Below the pieces are notes generated by a model. The model was not told the DNA's origin, searched no databases, and was given only the letters and a program-made list of their open reading frames with translations. Shown one piece after another: positions 51,612-64,000 of a stretch of DNA of 64,000 nt. This stretch comes from Helopsaltes ochotensis (lineage: Eukaryota > Chordata > Aves > Passeriformes > Locustellidae): positions 1,439,059-1,503,058 of the forward strand of contig VXBM01000044.1 in the NCBI GenBank assembly GCA_013400155.1. The letters run 5' to 3'. Both the position numbers and the translations under genes were made by a program. Within the stretch, counting starts at the first letter, position 1, and each line of letters begins with the position of its first letter.

Positions 51612-51687
51612 CTGAGCCTCAGTGTCTTTGGGTTTGCTTTTTGTTTTGTATTAAAAGTTTGGCAATAACCTCAGTATTAGGCATCTC
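51612..51687 (-). other. candidate non-coding exon, 76 nt
   Basis: On the minus strand an excellent acceptor (tcctatctctccttactag, ending at 51688) and an excellent donor (CTCAG|GTAAGC, 51612/51611) bound 76 nt. All three frames contain a stop, so it cannot be an internal coding exon. It could be an untranslated exon or a lncRNA exon, or a pseudo-exon. Confidence 0.2.
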
Positions 51688-52879
51688 CTAGTAAGGAGAG
51701 ATAGGATTTAACCGCTGTTCTGTTACCAGGGAATGTATTTTCATAGGACTGTTCTTCATTGCACAGTAGTTTCTCACCAAAAAATCATCCTGCAAGCCAG
51801 TTATTGCTACTAGTATCCATTGTTCCATCCACAGGAAACAGATAGCCCAAAGGACCATCAAGGTCCCTGACCTCCAGGTCAGTAGTTCAACAGGGCCAGG
51901 CACCAAAACATCATCTTTTAAGTACATCTGATCTATCTTTCAGTCCTGGCTTTCTTTTTGTAAAATGTCATTAGCATTTGGAAGAGAATGGAGGGAGATA
52001 CCTCCTTTCTTTTGAAACAGAAAACCTACAGATTGAATTAACCAGTTCCCCCAGAACACCTTAAAACAACATGGAGTAACAATGGTATTGCTTCTCCAAC
52101 AGGTGCTGAATAGACACAGACTTTCTGAGCAGTGAAGTGCAGTTCTTGCAGTTGAAATTATGGGAGGAAAAAAAAAATCTATCTAGAGGATGACATCTCC
52201 TGGTGCAGATTCAGAAGGTTCTATGCTTCTTCTGGCCCCTAGTATAGAGCATTTTTGGCAATGCACTCTTTTGGCCAACATCCTCTCAGATGCATGGAAG
52301 CTATGGAAGTGTAAATTAAAGTAACCATTGCTTCTGCCAGGAGGCTGAACAACTAGAAAATGGCTTTATGCTGAAATTCTGGACTTGGCATTCAAAAAAA
52401 ATGTGCATTAGAAGCATGTTTTCCACTAAATCCCATACCAAAACATTTTAAAATAAGCATCTGAAACTAACTGATAGTCCCTACTGTCAACTCAGTCAAC
52501 ATCCCAATATTTAACGTTTCTTAAAGCCACAGCTTTGTGGCAAAAAAGTGCAAAATTCAGTTTCACAAGTAGTTTTTCATTAGCCGTAGTTTTTAATTGC
52601 CATTGAATTTGTAGTTTTTGAATGCCCTTACTGCCAACATTGCGATGACCTCTCTTTTTGCAGCACAACCAAGACAGGTTTTGTAGAAGGAAATGTGCTT
52701 CTCATACAGTAGAGATCTCTGAAGAAATCACTGTGCATGCAGGCAGGAGAGATCATTGTGTAAAAGTCTTTTTGAATTGCAGAAAATTCCCTCATTGACA
52801 CTGCTCTGGGTGAAAACTACAAGTGACTTGGGTGGTAAGGGAGGCAGGCAGAAATAAGGTAAAAGAAAAGGGAAAGGAG
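51688..52879. other. non-coding stretch
   Basis: Nothing I can assign. Confidence 0.4.
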
Positions 52880-53745
52880 AGTTCTTCAAAGGAGAGATTC
52901 AGTGGAATCCTGCAGGGATCCAGATCCATAGCTGTTGCTGTCCAACATCCTACCAAATAATCCAGAAAAAGCATGAAATGAACCTTATTCTGAATTCAAA
53001 CATCAAGGTTTGCAGATGTCACCAATTTATTAAAGAAATTAAAATACAAAAACTATTTGACGAGAGTTACCAATAACTAACAATATCATGGGCCAAGTGA
53101 CAAATGAAATCTATTCTCAATAACTGCTTAAAGCAATCCTCCATGACTTACACGTGGATGGGACCTGAAATACCTGACATGCTGCATGACAAATTTTGGG
53201 GTTGTAGTAGAAACCTTACAAAATCTATGCTTGGTGCTCAGAGACAGTCAAACATGCAAATGAAATTCTAGAAATTTTTAGGATGGGAAAGAAAAAAGAA
53301 TATTATGCCACAACCTAAACAAGAGGTTCATCTGTACCTTGAATACTGTGCACAGGTATTGCTGGCTTTTCTCAGAAAAGACAACAGAAGTAAAAAACAA
53401 GTAAGGATGACCAGCTTGATGAAAAGCATGGAACAGCTGCAGTGTGAAGAACGACTAAAAAGAGAAGGTATCTTAAGCATGGAAAGAACTAACTGAACAT
53501 TTATGAAAAACACCATTCACGTCTACAAATCACACATGAAAGAAGTAAATATAGAATGATTTTTCAGCATTTCCTTCAAAAGAAACAGAGGATATCAAAT
53601 TAAATTATCAAGTGAAAGGCTCATGAATGAAGTAGTTTTCTTCCTACAAAACCTAGCCAAGTTGTGTCATCAATAGCCAGAGGATGAGGTTTATGCCAAA
53701 AATGTTCATAGGTTAAAAGTTCAATTGGACCAATACATGGAAAGT
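52880..53745 (+). mobile_element. ancient CR1/L3-like LINE, RT domain through C-terminus
   Basis: A long, old plus-strand CR1-lineage copy. In order: 'agtggaatcctgcaggga' (the GVPQGS block), 'tttgcagatgtcacc' at 53009-53023, which encodes FADVT in place of the catalytic FADDT, then YLEYCAQV (the HLEYCVQFW block) within the frame at 53305-53496. It continues with 'cagtgtgaagaacgactaaaaagagaagg' (the YEERLRE block), 'ggatatcaaattaaattatcaag' and 'gccagaggatgaggtttatgcc' (the NSLPEDV block). Frames are interrupted, and the second catalytic Asp is replaced by Val. Divergence is far greater than in the 47675 copy. Confidence 0.75.
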
Positions 53746-56700
53746 GGGGGGGGGAATAAATAAATAAATGAAAAAGAAAAGCAGGCAGAACCATTCAAAT
53801 TTAAAACCTACAGCTAAGGAAGTCCCAGACAACCGAAAATCAGAATGTAAAGATGAAATACCAAAATGGCTTTTCTAGTTCTTACTCCCCTTTCACCACT
53901 GACCTTTGCTACTGGTTATCAGCTGAAAAAAGATACTGTAAGATACTGGCTACAAAAAGCTCCAGTCAAAGCCCTAATGTGTTCCCTAGGTCCCTGACCG
54001 AAGAGAGATGTTTTACAAAAATGGATAGTCTCTTCCAAATTCCCACAATTTGGCCAGCACTCCATCCTTTATGTCAATACTATACCTGTTCTAGTCACTT
54101 CACTCTCTGATCAGAATCATAGCTAAGTTCCTCTGAACAGCAAGAGCTGCTGAAAGAAAAAGTTGAGAAGAGACATGAGTAATTTTATGCTTTCCTTACT
54201 GGCAGCACTACATCAACATGCTTCTCCTTCCTTTTCCCACTCTGCATCCTTTCACTATGAAAACACTGCAAATAAGGTTAAATTACTCTTTTACAGCAAC
54301 AGTACATTTGCAGAAGTTAGGATATGACATGACAAAAATTAAGTCATTGTCAGATTTGGTGCAGGTGTTGTTTTTCTTTAGATTACATACAGTATTGCAG
54401 CTTTTTCCCTCAAAAACCTTACGGAAAGATTTTGAATAGACATCACGGGTTGCAAAAGCAGAACAAGCTTCTCATAAATTTCTACTACCCAGGCACTATA
54501 ATAAGAGCTTTTTTTGCCATCTACCTCATTTCTTTGCCAATGGAATGCAGAATCATCATTAGTCTTTCCAGCATGCAGCCAATTAAGTTCCAGTGAATTG
54601 TCTCTTCCAGTTTCAGGTGTGTGCAGATAAGCTGTTTTCCCTTGCAGCTCTCCTAAGGGGCATACTTACCTTTTACTGAACAACTACAATCGGTGCAGAT
54701 TTTAAGAACTTCTGCCAGAAGATGCACAATTATTAGTGCCACTTTAAAAAATGCTATTTAATCACCAGATATCAGGGCAGTGCAGAGTGTGGTGCACAGG
54801 AATTAGCTATTCAAAGGCATGGTCTTACACTAACATACTCTAATGTAGGCTGACTTTGTGACTTTACTTGATTATGAACTCAGCATCCAAAGGTGCTTTA
54901 TATCACTGTAAGTCTAGATACTACTGTGGCATATAAGACATATCAGAAGGTTTTTGTGGCTCACAAGACTGGGAAGGATGTTCTCAGTGCACCTGTTGAC
55001 AAAAGAAATGTCACACTGATCACAGGAAGTGGAGGGGGCAATAAGTACAGACTGGTAAATATGATTACAAGGTATTTATACAAGGCTGTATAGACCTCTA
55101 TTCTGACTCAACACAGCTCCTAATCTGTTAGGCCTTTGAGGCACTTCAAAACTCAATACTCTTCCTTCTGTGATCTGGAAGTTGAGAGTACATCATATTC
55201 CACCTGGCTCTGTACTATCAGCGCACCTTCATCTTGCTTCCTTCAGCATCCTGTATGTGTGGCACAGAGGCAGCACACGTATTTCCCAATATCATATAAT
55301 TACAGTGACAGTGAGCTGCTCCTAGTACATCAGACTGGGGTTAAAGTTTTTAAAACCATAAGAAGTGATTCAGGAATCTAAAAAGAGCCTTTCCAGTAGC
55401 TTAATCCTCATGAGAAATAAAATAAGACAGGAGGGTCCCAAAATTCCTAGTAATTTGAGAATATGGTCATTTATCCAGATACCAGCTTGTCTCTCCACTT
55501 TATTCGTGTATTTTTCACCTATTTGTTCTCCTACCTCTCCTGTCTTCTTTTTTAACCAATCTAATTATCTCTTTTCTTCATCCTTTTAAGAAAGATGCAT
55601 CTCTTTACACATTCACCCTCTCCTCTATAACACCTGGAAGTCTGTGTACACATGAAAAAGAAAAGATTTTTTTGATTCAAAGGCTTCTTTTTTTCACTGC
55701 AGTAATGTTTTAGAAGCCATTGTTACATTGGCTCCAGAGAAGTGAAGGATAAAGATTCATACAGTGGTAATTGACACTCCCAGCTCATGAACTGCACACT
55801 TATCTTAATCTCAGTGCACTGATGACATGGGAGACATGCTCCCTCTGCCTGAAAACCCTGTGCCACACATGGGATCCATCTCACAGACAGAATGCCAGTT
55901 GGAATGCTGCAGTTATCTTTCCCCTTTATCTGCAGTAGGACAGAGCACATTTAAGTTACTGTGAAGAACTCTGAGGCTGCAAAGGAATACACTGGTCCAG
56001 CAGTACGGTATGCTGGACTGTACCCCACTTGCTTTAGATCTCCACAGAGATCCCAGGCTGGCTCCATTTCCACACTATTTCAAGAACTGCCACACTTTGC
56101 TCTCACTACGCGTCAAATTTAAAGGGCAGCAGGACACTATAAAGTGCAAGGCTATTATCCCTGGGTCGTTGAAAAGCCCACCAATCTCCAAACAATCATG
56201 GGCTCAGGTAATAGAGAGGCTCATTTCTGCAGGCTATTAAAGTATGAAGGAGGGGTCTCCTGAGCCAGCACACAACTCATGGCCAGTTGGCGAGCTCTCC
56301 TACTCACTGACAGATTCCTTCCCTGAGGCCAGCTGGCTCAGAAGGAGGCAACAACAGTGATGCTCTTGGGCTTCAACATGGACAATCATATAAGAGCAAG
56401 ACAGAAAAGACCTCGTAGGTCACCAAGCTCCTTTATCTGCCAATGCACAGAAAGATTTATGTGCTAAGAGCATAACCAGTGCACCACCACTTGAAGACTT
56501 CAATTTTCATGTCAAGCCTTTGTGATCAGTTCTTACACTTGGATAACCACGGCATCTGGACTACTGCGATTCAGATCACCAAGGTCTGATGCATCAGAAT
56601 ATGGAAATAATACCTCCAACAGCAATTAGGCACTGCCAATATATCTTGCTTAGTTCAGGAAGGACTTACTTTACAAAGAGGAAGATCTGTAAGAAACTTA

Positions 56701-59700
56701 AGTGGACCAATCTTTTTTCCATGAAACTATGTATCAAAAGAGAACACACTCAGAAGTCTGTAGGTTAGTATACTGCTGTCATCACAACAAAGACTTGATG
56801 TTTATGTTCATATAGTGTTATTGCCAAGCACCCATTTGCTCAGATTACAAACACCTCTACCTATGCTTTTTGTCTCTAATGCCCAAGAAGATGTTGGAAC
56901 AGTTTTTACTGAAACAGTGTTTGTTCCTCCTTCAAAGAGACACAGGGTTCAGCCTTTCCTGGCCTAACTAGCTCAGGGCTGTTCTGCTGGTTCAGTCATC
57001 TCTTGCATCAAGTAACACTACTCATAACACTAACAAGGTGCCTCAGTTATACATATACTGAAGTAACTCTTCTGCCAGTATACTGTCCTTTGCCATGCAA
57101 AGTGATTTTAGGAATAGGATATATGTTTGAAAGCTTGGTGCTGCTCCTATATTATGCAGGCCATGCCTGTAATGGGGTATTGGTTACTGACAAGGCAAAA
57201 ATTCTGGTCCCTCAAAAATGTCCAATTTCTGCACTTCTCAGCCTAAGAGGCCAAGATATTCTTCCTCTTTCATGTGTGCTTTATCACCGGGCACAACAGG
57301 TGCTTTATAACCTGGTCTACTGAACGTGGCTGTCCTACTGCTCCTTGGAACTGCCCATTGACATGTCTGTAATACTGCCATAACAGGCATTCCTCTGAAC
57401 TTGCATCCCTGTACTAAAAGAACAGCTTCTTCTCACAAGTCCACTGTACCTGAGGGAAAAAAAAGAGACGTCAGATTCACAAAAATGGTGTGCATTAGAA
57501 GTAACTCCATGATTTTTGCAAAAGCATCAAAAGGACAACAGGGACAATGGTAGTGTCAGATGTCACAACAAGCAAAAGCAAAAATATCCAACACTGATCA
57601 AACATTGCAGCTCAAAAAAGAAACATCAGCTGGCTACGGAGAAGCATTACAAACCAACTGGATTATATATAACATAAGCAAGCTTGCAATTCTGCCCTGT
57701 CCCACCTCCAGATTCTGTCGTTTTCAGCAGAAAGACTGCCACATCTGCAATCGGATGCAAAGGTAACACTGGGAATTGTTAAGAATTCCTAGGTGTAGAT
57801 TCTTTGAAGGAGCACAAGGTATTCCCTGCAAACTACTGCATTTAACAACACAGCAAGAGAGATGTACACAGAACTGAGCTCTGGCAGTGTGCCTCCACCT
57901 TCAGGAACACTACCCACACCTGCCTTCAGCTCCTCCTGCAAAAGACACAGCAGCTATGGAGCTAATGGATTTGTAAAATAAGGAAAAATTATAAAGATTC
58001 ACTACCCATGCTACATTCCCTTCTACTGTTCATTGCATTCAGATCACAGGGAGGCTGTAAAACAAGTCCCTGTCATAGTACTGTGACCTGTGCCCTTCCT
58101 GCCACTGGTATTTGTTCATCAGGTTCATAAGGAACAACGTGCTATCTGCACATGAAACTTTCCCTTTTGAAAAGTAAAAGAACATGAAAAGACATCATAA
58201 ACAGTATCCCTTCAGCAGTAAATGCTAGTGGGGAGAACAGAGCTAAACAGTAGCAATATCCCTTCTAAAACTACAAGCCTGACCCAAAAAAATAAAGTCT
58301 GTTGGTACGCTTTTTTTTTAAGTGGTTTACCACACACTTACAAAAAAAAAAAAATACAAGGACCCTTTCATGGAGCCACTGATCTTATCCAAAATAAAAC
58401 AGTATGTCATCATTTCTCATATTGAAATTAAAAAACTCTTCACATGTAATTTCTTCACTATCAAGAGCTACCAGCTCTCTTCTAAGTTCAATATAGCCTG
58501 ATACAAACCTTAAGCTCTAAATGCTGTACAGTGGAATCACTACACATATATAGATCTGTGTACATGTAAAATTAAAACTTGCTGGACATTTCTGCCAGGG
58601 CACTACCTTTCAGCCTTTGTTACCTGTTTTCCAGCAATTCCTGAACACTGCAAACTGGGTTCTCCTATATCTCCAAGATCATAAAGAAAGAGTGGTTCTC
58701 ACCAAAATTACTTCTAAACTCCTGATTAGTGTACATGACAAAAAAAAAAAAAAATTAAAAACCTGCACTTTGTAGAAGCTATTGTGCCTTCATCTACAGA
58801 AACAAGCTGTGCTCAAAAACTGCTTAGCTTACAGTATTTCCAAACCACCCACAAGCTCCATGGAATTTGATACAGCAGATATGCATAATACTTGCTGCAC
58901 TTGAGACTACTATAGGAGATATGCCTGCTGAATCAGCCTTCAAAAACCAGACTAATCATAAGCCGTGGATAGCATGAAACTGTTCTCATGAGGGCACAAC
59001 AAATTAAGTGTGCACAAGAAAGTCTGCTTCACTAATGGATCCAAGGTATAAGGCTTTGCAAATTCACCAGAAGACGATCACCCGAAGTGGAAGAACTTCG
59101 GGTAGGCAGGAAAGGCAAATCAACTGACAGCAGAATAATCTTCTCAGCTGGGCAAGGCGCAGGGAGCAGCTGCTCCATCAACCACCCCACTGAACTCATT
59201 TCCCAGCAGTGGTTAGAGAAGCAGTTCTGTGAGTTGGAATTTTATAGGCATCAGCAGCACAAGAAATCTGGCTGTTCTTCTTTCAACAGCAAAACATGCA
59301 GAAGGAAAATGGTGCACATCCACACTATGGAAACCAAGACTTTGAAGACCTGGACACCCCAAACATCCCTTTTGCCAACTTACAACAAACTACTTCACCT
59401 GTTCCTACGTAAGCCCGAATTCCAAATTACTTGGTATGGTGGGAAATGTTACCAAGTCAGAAAACCAGACGGTGGTCATTAATAGAGACCCTAATGTAGC
59501 TTCAGAGAGTATTTCTGACAACACTACTAGCATGGACCCAAGAGTCACAACTAGAAGTAATGTATTTTAACAAGTGCATTAAAATTCAACCACTGGCTGA
59601 GGGTCAGTCACCCTACGGACACATTTCTTTCTTCTGAGGCTACTAAGGAAGCCCAAACGACTGTGTATAGACTCCTGGTTAACATTGCTCAAGATGAATT

Positions 59701-62272
59701 CCACCACAGGTATGTACACTTCACCAAATCCAGCTGCCAGAAAAGCTCTCCAACACCACAGCTTTCGGCCTCATGAGATCTGTTTTACACGCACAGCCAA
59801 ACCAAATATAACACTTCCATAATATTTTAGAGAAAACTGGGGACAGCTGCATGTGTGCTTATTGATATGACATCAGGTGACAACAAGAGAAGTGAGGGTT
59901 CTATCTCCTTAACAATGTACTGATTCAATTGGTCCCAATGGAAATTAACCATGCAATACTTTGCGTAAGACACGAGCATCTTCTGATACAGACCACATGA
60001 AAACCATTGGAGTTTTTCTCTTCCCTGCAAGGCTGCTCCTGCTGCTCCCCAGCATGCTGATGTCCCGTTCCCACTGACTGGGAACGCACCAGCACGCTGC
60101 TCCAGTCAGGATGGCAGGCTAAGGCCTCACTTCACAGATCACATGCACACCTCCATCAGAAGTTCGTCCCCCCTCTGTCAGGCTTCTGCTGGAGACCTCG
60201 AACATTCTGTTACTTCGCTGAGAAGGGAAACAAAACTAGAGCATGTTTGTTCATTTGTGAATTATTCTAACTGATTTAACGCCATATTCCACCAGTGTAT
60301 TATTGGCAGTAACCATACAAGCTTTGTGGTCATCATGCAGAACCCAGATACAACTGTCACAGGTCCTGTGTAAGGAACAGTACACAGGTGCACTGCTCCA
60401 GGCACAGAGTTGTTAAGTTCTTCCTTCCTCCAGGCAAAAAAAGCCCCACTGATATGAGCAGCAACACTAAACATCCTTCCTTTATATTGTCAGATGCTGG
60501 AGTTGGCGAGTCCATGTTCCTAGGTACCCACATTTGCTCGAGATGGCAGCGTGCAGAGTGGCTACTCTCCATCCTGCTCCTTCATCCTGTCTCACACACA
60601 GCCCAAGGAATCTTTTTATGCCTTCCCTCTCCACTTGCAAAAAGCAAGTTACAAGACTAGTTTCAATTTTTATCTCTTTACAGACACACCAAATAGATGG
60701 CTTCCCATCATGGCCCTGCATGTTTATTCTAGTAAATTATTCAACTTATTCTGTGTGGAGCAAATTAATTTCTACAGCAATTCAGCTGCTACTCCATCTA
60801 CAGCATATATACTTGCTGAAACAGATTAATTCTGCCATGCAACATCATCTTTCGTTTTCTTCAGCATCTGCACAGACCTTTTATTCAGATAAAACTATTC
60901 TTCTCCCCTTGACCCCCCCATTCCCTGCCAGAACTGATGTTTCTTGGACATAATATAGTGCTTTTTCTTGGGAGTAAAAAAATATTTTCAAAAAGTTGAT
61001 AAATTCTGTGAATCTAAAAACCATTTTACATTTTCCAAATCCTCTCCACTTGATTTGCTCATACCTAATTTTCACAGATATTCATTATTTAACTCCCAAA
61101 CACATGGGTTGCAATATATCAAATCCTAAAAAAAAGAAGGGATTTGAATGGAACTATTCTAAAAGCAGGAAATGAAAAATGAGGTCCAATCTGCAACGCT
61201 CTGTCACTGTCATTTAGCCACATGGGATCTACTCATTTGTACGTGGAACCAACTGCTTAGCTGCTTGCACTGACCTCCTGAGTGGTAAACAAAGTTACCC
61301 AAATGTCACCAGATTATCTGCTGTCATGCACACAGTATTTTCATCCTTGTCTAATACAAGAATATCCCAAAATTAACTTGGTTCTTTGTGTAACACTACA
61401 TTGTCAGGCTCATAATGCAGAGAGTTTACCTGCTATAAACATGAACATAGTTGAGATTTTTTTACCTAACCTGGGGGGAAAAAGCAAAAAGAATATCATG
61501 CTGATTGGATTATATGTATACTATCAGATTATCAGATTGGGGTTGCAGTTTGTTTACAAAAGTCTGAAATGGAATCAAATAGATCCACTACTTTACCTTG
61601 TCACCTGTTCGTATAAAAAACTTTTGGAAAAGTCTGAATGGTTTTAGGATTTGCACATAGCTTATGACCCAAGGTGACCTTCTCCTGCCTGATTTAATTT
61701 AGACTGCTTTCTCAGGAGCCAGACAGCATTTCTTCAGTACACAACTGTTGATATATATAAGACACCTTCTTTAAAGTTAGACACATTGTTTTAGAATAAC
61801 ACAGAAGTTCAAGTTGCAAAGGAATACACTACACTAAACAGTTTGTGAAATGCTCTGATTCATTGCTCTAAAGTATAACCACAAATAAATTGTTATTAGT
61901 CACGTTAATACTTTTCCGAGAGCACAGAAACCTGTTATTTCACCTGTTGTCCTAGGACATCTCTCCAACTTTGCTTGCCTTACTGAGGTATTTATTACAT
62001 TGACACAAGCCTTAGTCATACCACTGGTACAAGCAGGTGCTGACTTAGTCTCGGGGCTCTGTCAAAGCTCTTTCTAAAAGAAGCTTGAGCAGGTCTGACA
62101 CATTCCCCAAGCAACTCCACTTACACCAAAGAGAAAACAAATGCTATAAGCAGCACTGGGTCCTCAGGAACACAGGTCTCTGCCCTGTTTTCACAATAAG
62201 ACCAATACAGTACAGAGATTAGAAATGACTGTTTCAATGTCTCCTTGCACCTCCCTCCCTGCCTGCACTCAC
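53746..62272. other. long non-coding stretch
   Basis: AT-rich DNA. A G9 run followed by (AAAT)3 lies at 53746-53768, A-rich runs at 58341 and 58741, and a 10-bp inverted repeat at 56260-56269/56332-56341. A 42-nt minus segment at 54670-54711 has an acceptor (gcatcttctggcag) and an AAAAG|GTAAGT donor and reads VLKICTDCSCSVK, but it is too short to call. The 131-codon plus frame at 59087-59482 is unrecognised. Confidence 0.4.
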
Positions 62273-62383
62273 CCATCATATCTTCTAGGATATTTGCAGG
62301 CCGCGTTGTATCAGGCAGGTACTGTCTCTCATTTGGCATTTGTGCATGTCCCGTTTGAAGAGGGTACCCACATATGCCTGGGT
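62273..62383 (-). other. candidate coding exon, 111 nt, tandem acceptor
   Basis: On the minus strand the acceptor gttttcttacgtagcag (ending 62384) and the donor GATGG|GTGAGTGC (62273/62272) bound 111 nt. One frame is open, with parts reading PGICGYPLQTGHAQMPNERQ and YLPDTTRPANILEDMM. The length is a multiple of three and phase is 1 at both ends, common for extracellular modules. TAGCAG forms a NAGNAG tandem acceptor, so 111- and 114-nt forms are possible. I do not recognise the peptide. The opposite strand also offers an acceptor (catatcttctag) and donor (CTAC|GTAAGA) over nearly the same interval, reading ALYQAG and AFVHVP, so the strand is uncertain. A pseudo-exon remains possible. Confidence 0.3.
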
Positions 62384-63106
62384 CTGCTACGTAAGAAAAC
62401 AGTACCACTAAGCAGAGCTGTGTTCATCCATGAAGGAGAAGACACTTTCTACATTTCCCTGCTTGAGGGGTGACATCACTCTTACTTATCCTTTATCTAT
62501 CAACAGCTCAAATATTTTGTCTGTGTCCTTTCCGCTCCTTTTTATGCCCTTCTACATACCATCTTAGTGCCTAACACAATACATTCCAACATACTCTCCT
62601 AATTTGCTCTAGCTTACATATCTGAACACATTTGAAATGCAACAGTGCAGGCATTGTGTAAGATATATGTCAGTATTTTCCAAACAACAACATAATTCAC
62701 TGGTTTCCATACTTTTATTACACTCCTCTCCACAGGGACAGCAGAACTGTCTCTCCCAGCGGGAAAATCACTCCTGCTGTTGGACACCAGCAGCAGTTCT
62801 GGCATCTAACACTAACAGCATTATCAATTTATGACTTTAGGAACACTACCAGAATCTAGTAGTAGTGTCTCTAATATTACAGATTGCCCATTTGTCCATT
62901 TCTTCCACATGGCCCTGCATGTCTTTTCTTAGATCTTATTAGTGTTTCATGAGAGCACTTACCTTCTCTCACATCACACAGCTTTCAAAAGGCTCTATCC
63001 AGCTACAATTCCCACAGTAAACAAGCTGAAACCGACAAAGAGCTCCTGTTGTCTGCTCTTGTCCCACCACCCCCATGAAGATACGTGGTCACCTCTCCTC
63101 TGGATA
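62384..63106. other. non-coding stretch
   Basis: A very strong minus-strand donor (GAGAAG|GTAAGTGC) lies near 62960. The best upstream acceptor (ctttgtcggtttcag) gives a segment with stops in every frame. Nothing else is seen. Confidence 0.35.
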
Positions 63107-63347
63107 AGGGGTTCTCAACTGAGCAACCCATACTCTCCACCTCGGTGTGCACAGCTCTGCCATGTACCACACACACCATGCACCTACCAGTCACACTGCA
63201 GGGTCCTCCAGGCAGCCACGCTTCCTGCCTGGACTGTGACACAACAAGGGAGGATAAAAAGAGATACACTATGGAGGATACAAAAAAATAAAAAGCCTTC
63301 AGATCCTGGAACAACCATGTCAGCAACAGCACAAGTGAGAAACACTG
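63107..63347. mobile_element. possible hAT-like MITE (weak)
   Basis: The left end 'aaggggttctcaactgagc' and the right end, reverse-complemented, 'gcagtgtttctcacttgtgc' resemble each other and the CAGxGxTTCTCAAxxTT-type termini of hAT elements. They enclose about 240 bp. No 8-bp target duplication is evident, so the call is tentative. Confidence 0.25.
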
Positions 63348-64000
63348 CGCTCCTGTCTGCTTCATAAGACAAGAGATGGAGCATGGGATGAAGACAGCAT
63401 GCTCTGCTCCAGCTTCAGCGACCTGTAGTCATGGCTGCTGGCATTCCCTCACAGCAACACTTCAGCAATCAAATATCCAGGTGTAGGATGAAGATAAGAA
63501 AGGTGGAAGCACCCCACTTTCGGGTGAGAGGTCTTTAAAGCACCCTTTAAAAGCAGTGACAGCCAGGCAAAAAACAGCATTTGCTATTTGAGCACATCTT
63601 GTAACACAGGTTGGTGTAACCTCAAGCACCCTTACATCATTTTTCGCTCGTGTCCTTACACAGGAAGACACAACCACCAGGATTAGCCAGGTAACTTCCA
63701 GTCTCAACAGATATTCCAACCAGTAAGGGACAGACTTTGATATAGAGTCTGAAAACATTAAAAAAATGTGCAGCATTTGACTGAAATAGCTCCACTAGAC
63801 ACCAACAAGTGAAGGAAATCTAATTCTCATACAGGCAGAGGGGTAGGTCATCAGTGGAAGTCAGCCAACTCCACCTACATCAGCTGTACTCTCGCCTGAT
63901 CACCGGATTTTAAACTCATTACAACTATTTTATAGTTCTGCTATCGTAAAACAAACTATTTCATTTCTTAACTCTCTAAAAATTGTGACTTTTAGTTTAA
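63348..64000. other. non-coding stretch at window end
   Basis: AT-rich to mixed DNA. A 104-codon minus frame at 63462-63776 has no supporting signal. Confidence 0.4.

Noticed and set aside
62284..62345. Plus-strand peptide with LYQ and AFVHVP, resembling a pyroglutamyl-peptidase I segment
   Set aside because: The spacing differs by two residues, nothing before or after it matches that enzyme, and the minus strand has an equally good exon reading.
1..64000. tRNA, rRNA, snRNA, CRISPR or bacterial-type operon features
   Set aside because: No B-box GGTTCGANNCC with a cloverleaf context, no rRNA or snRNA core motifs, no spaced direct-repeat array, and no tightly packed ORFs were seen.

Overview
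The window reads as nuclear DNA from a bird. It is AT-rich, has no bacterial-type gene packing, and carries many decayed pieces of the CR1 LINE family. Several show the two sequence hallmarks of avian CR1: the 3' end ending in 'gatcttagaggtcttttccaacctt', and the antisense form beginning 'ggttgctcaaagccccatccaacc'. Two older, L3-like CR1 copies, a MIR-type SINE remnant and two palindromic MITE-like repeats of a kind I associate with amniotes in general fit the same picture. I cannot name the species or the chromosome.

No protein-coding gene can be identified with confidence. Most open frames over 60 codons look like chance ORFs or lie in or opposite CR1 copies. The window is best described as one long intronic or intergenic stretch. 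I looked for splice-site-bounded open frames and found a few candidate exons. The longest is on the minus strand at 41814-42068 (255 nt, open throughout, with acceptor and donor). The others are shorter and may be pseudo-exons. Their reading phases do not join into one transcript, so I do not assemble a gene from them.

Layout. 1-5.5 kb: two minus-strand CR1 regions (565-775 and 4485-5100), the second split by a non-CR1 segment that recurs as a diverged direct repeat near 5.45 kb. 5.5-8.9 kb: an assembly gap (7007-7134) next to an A-rich tract. 8.9-10.8 kb: a cluster of three plus-strand CR1 copies of different ages. 10.8-38.8 kb: mostly unremarkable AT-rich DNA with one CR1 3' end at 16.1 kb, a 215-codon unexplained ORF at 17.3-18.0 kb, an 11-bp perfect hairpin at 21.5 kb, a T-rich tract at 24.4 kb and a possible terminal exon at 25.0 kb. 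38.8-50.0 kb: MIR remnant, the 255-nt exon candidate, a small CpG-rich patch at 43.7-44.15 kb, two palindromic repeats, and a minus-strand CR1 followed by a long A tract. 50-64 kb: an ancient CR1 at 52.9-53.7 kb, a splice-bounded frame at 62.3 kb and a possible hAT-like MITE at 63.1-63.35 kb.

There are no operons, CRISPR arrays, rRNA or recognisable tRNA genes. All repeat assignments rest on remembered consensus features, not a database search.
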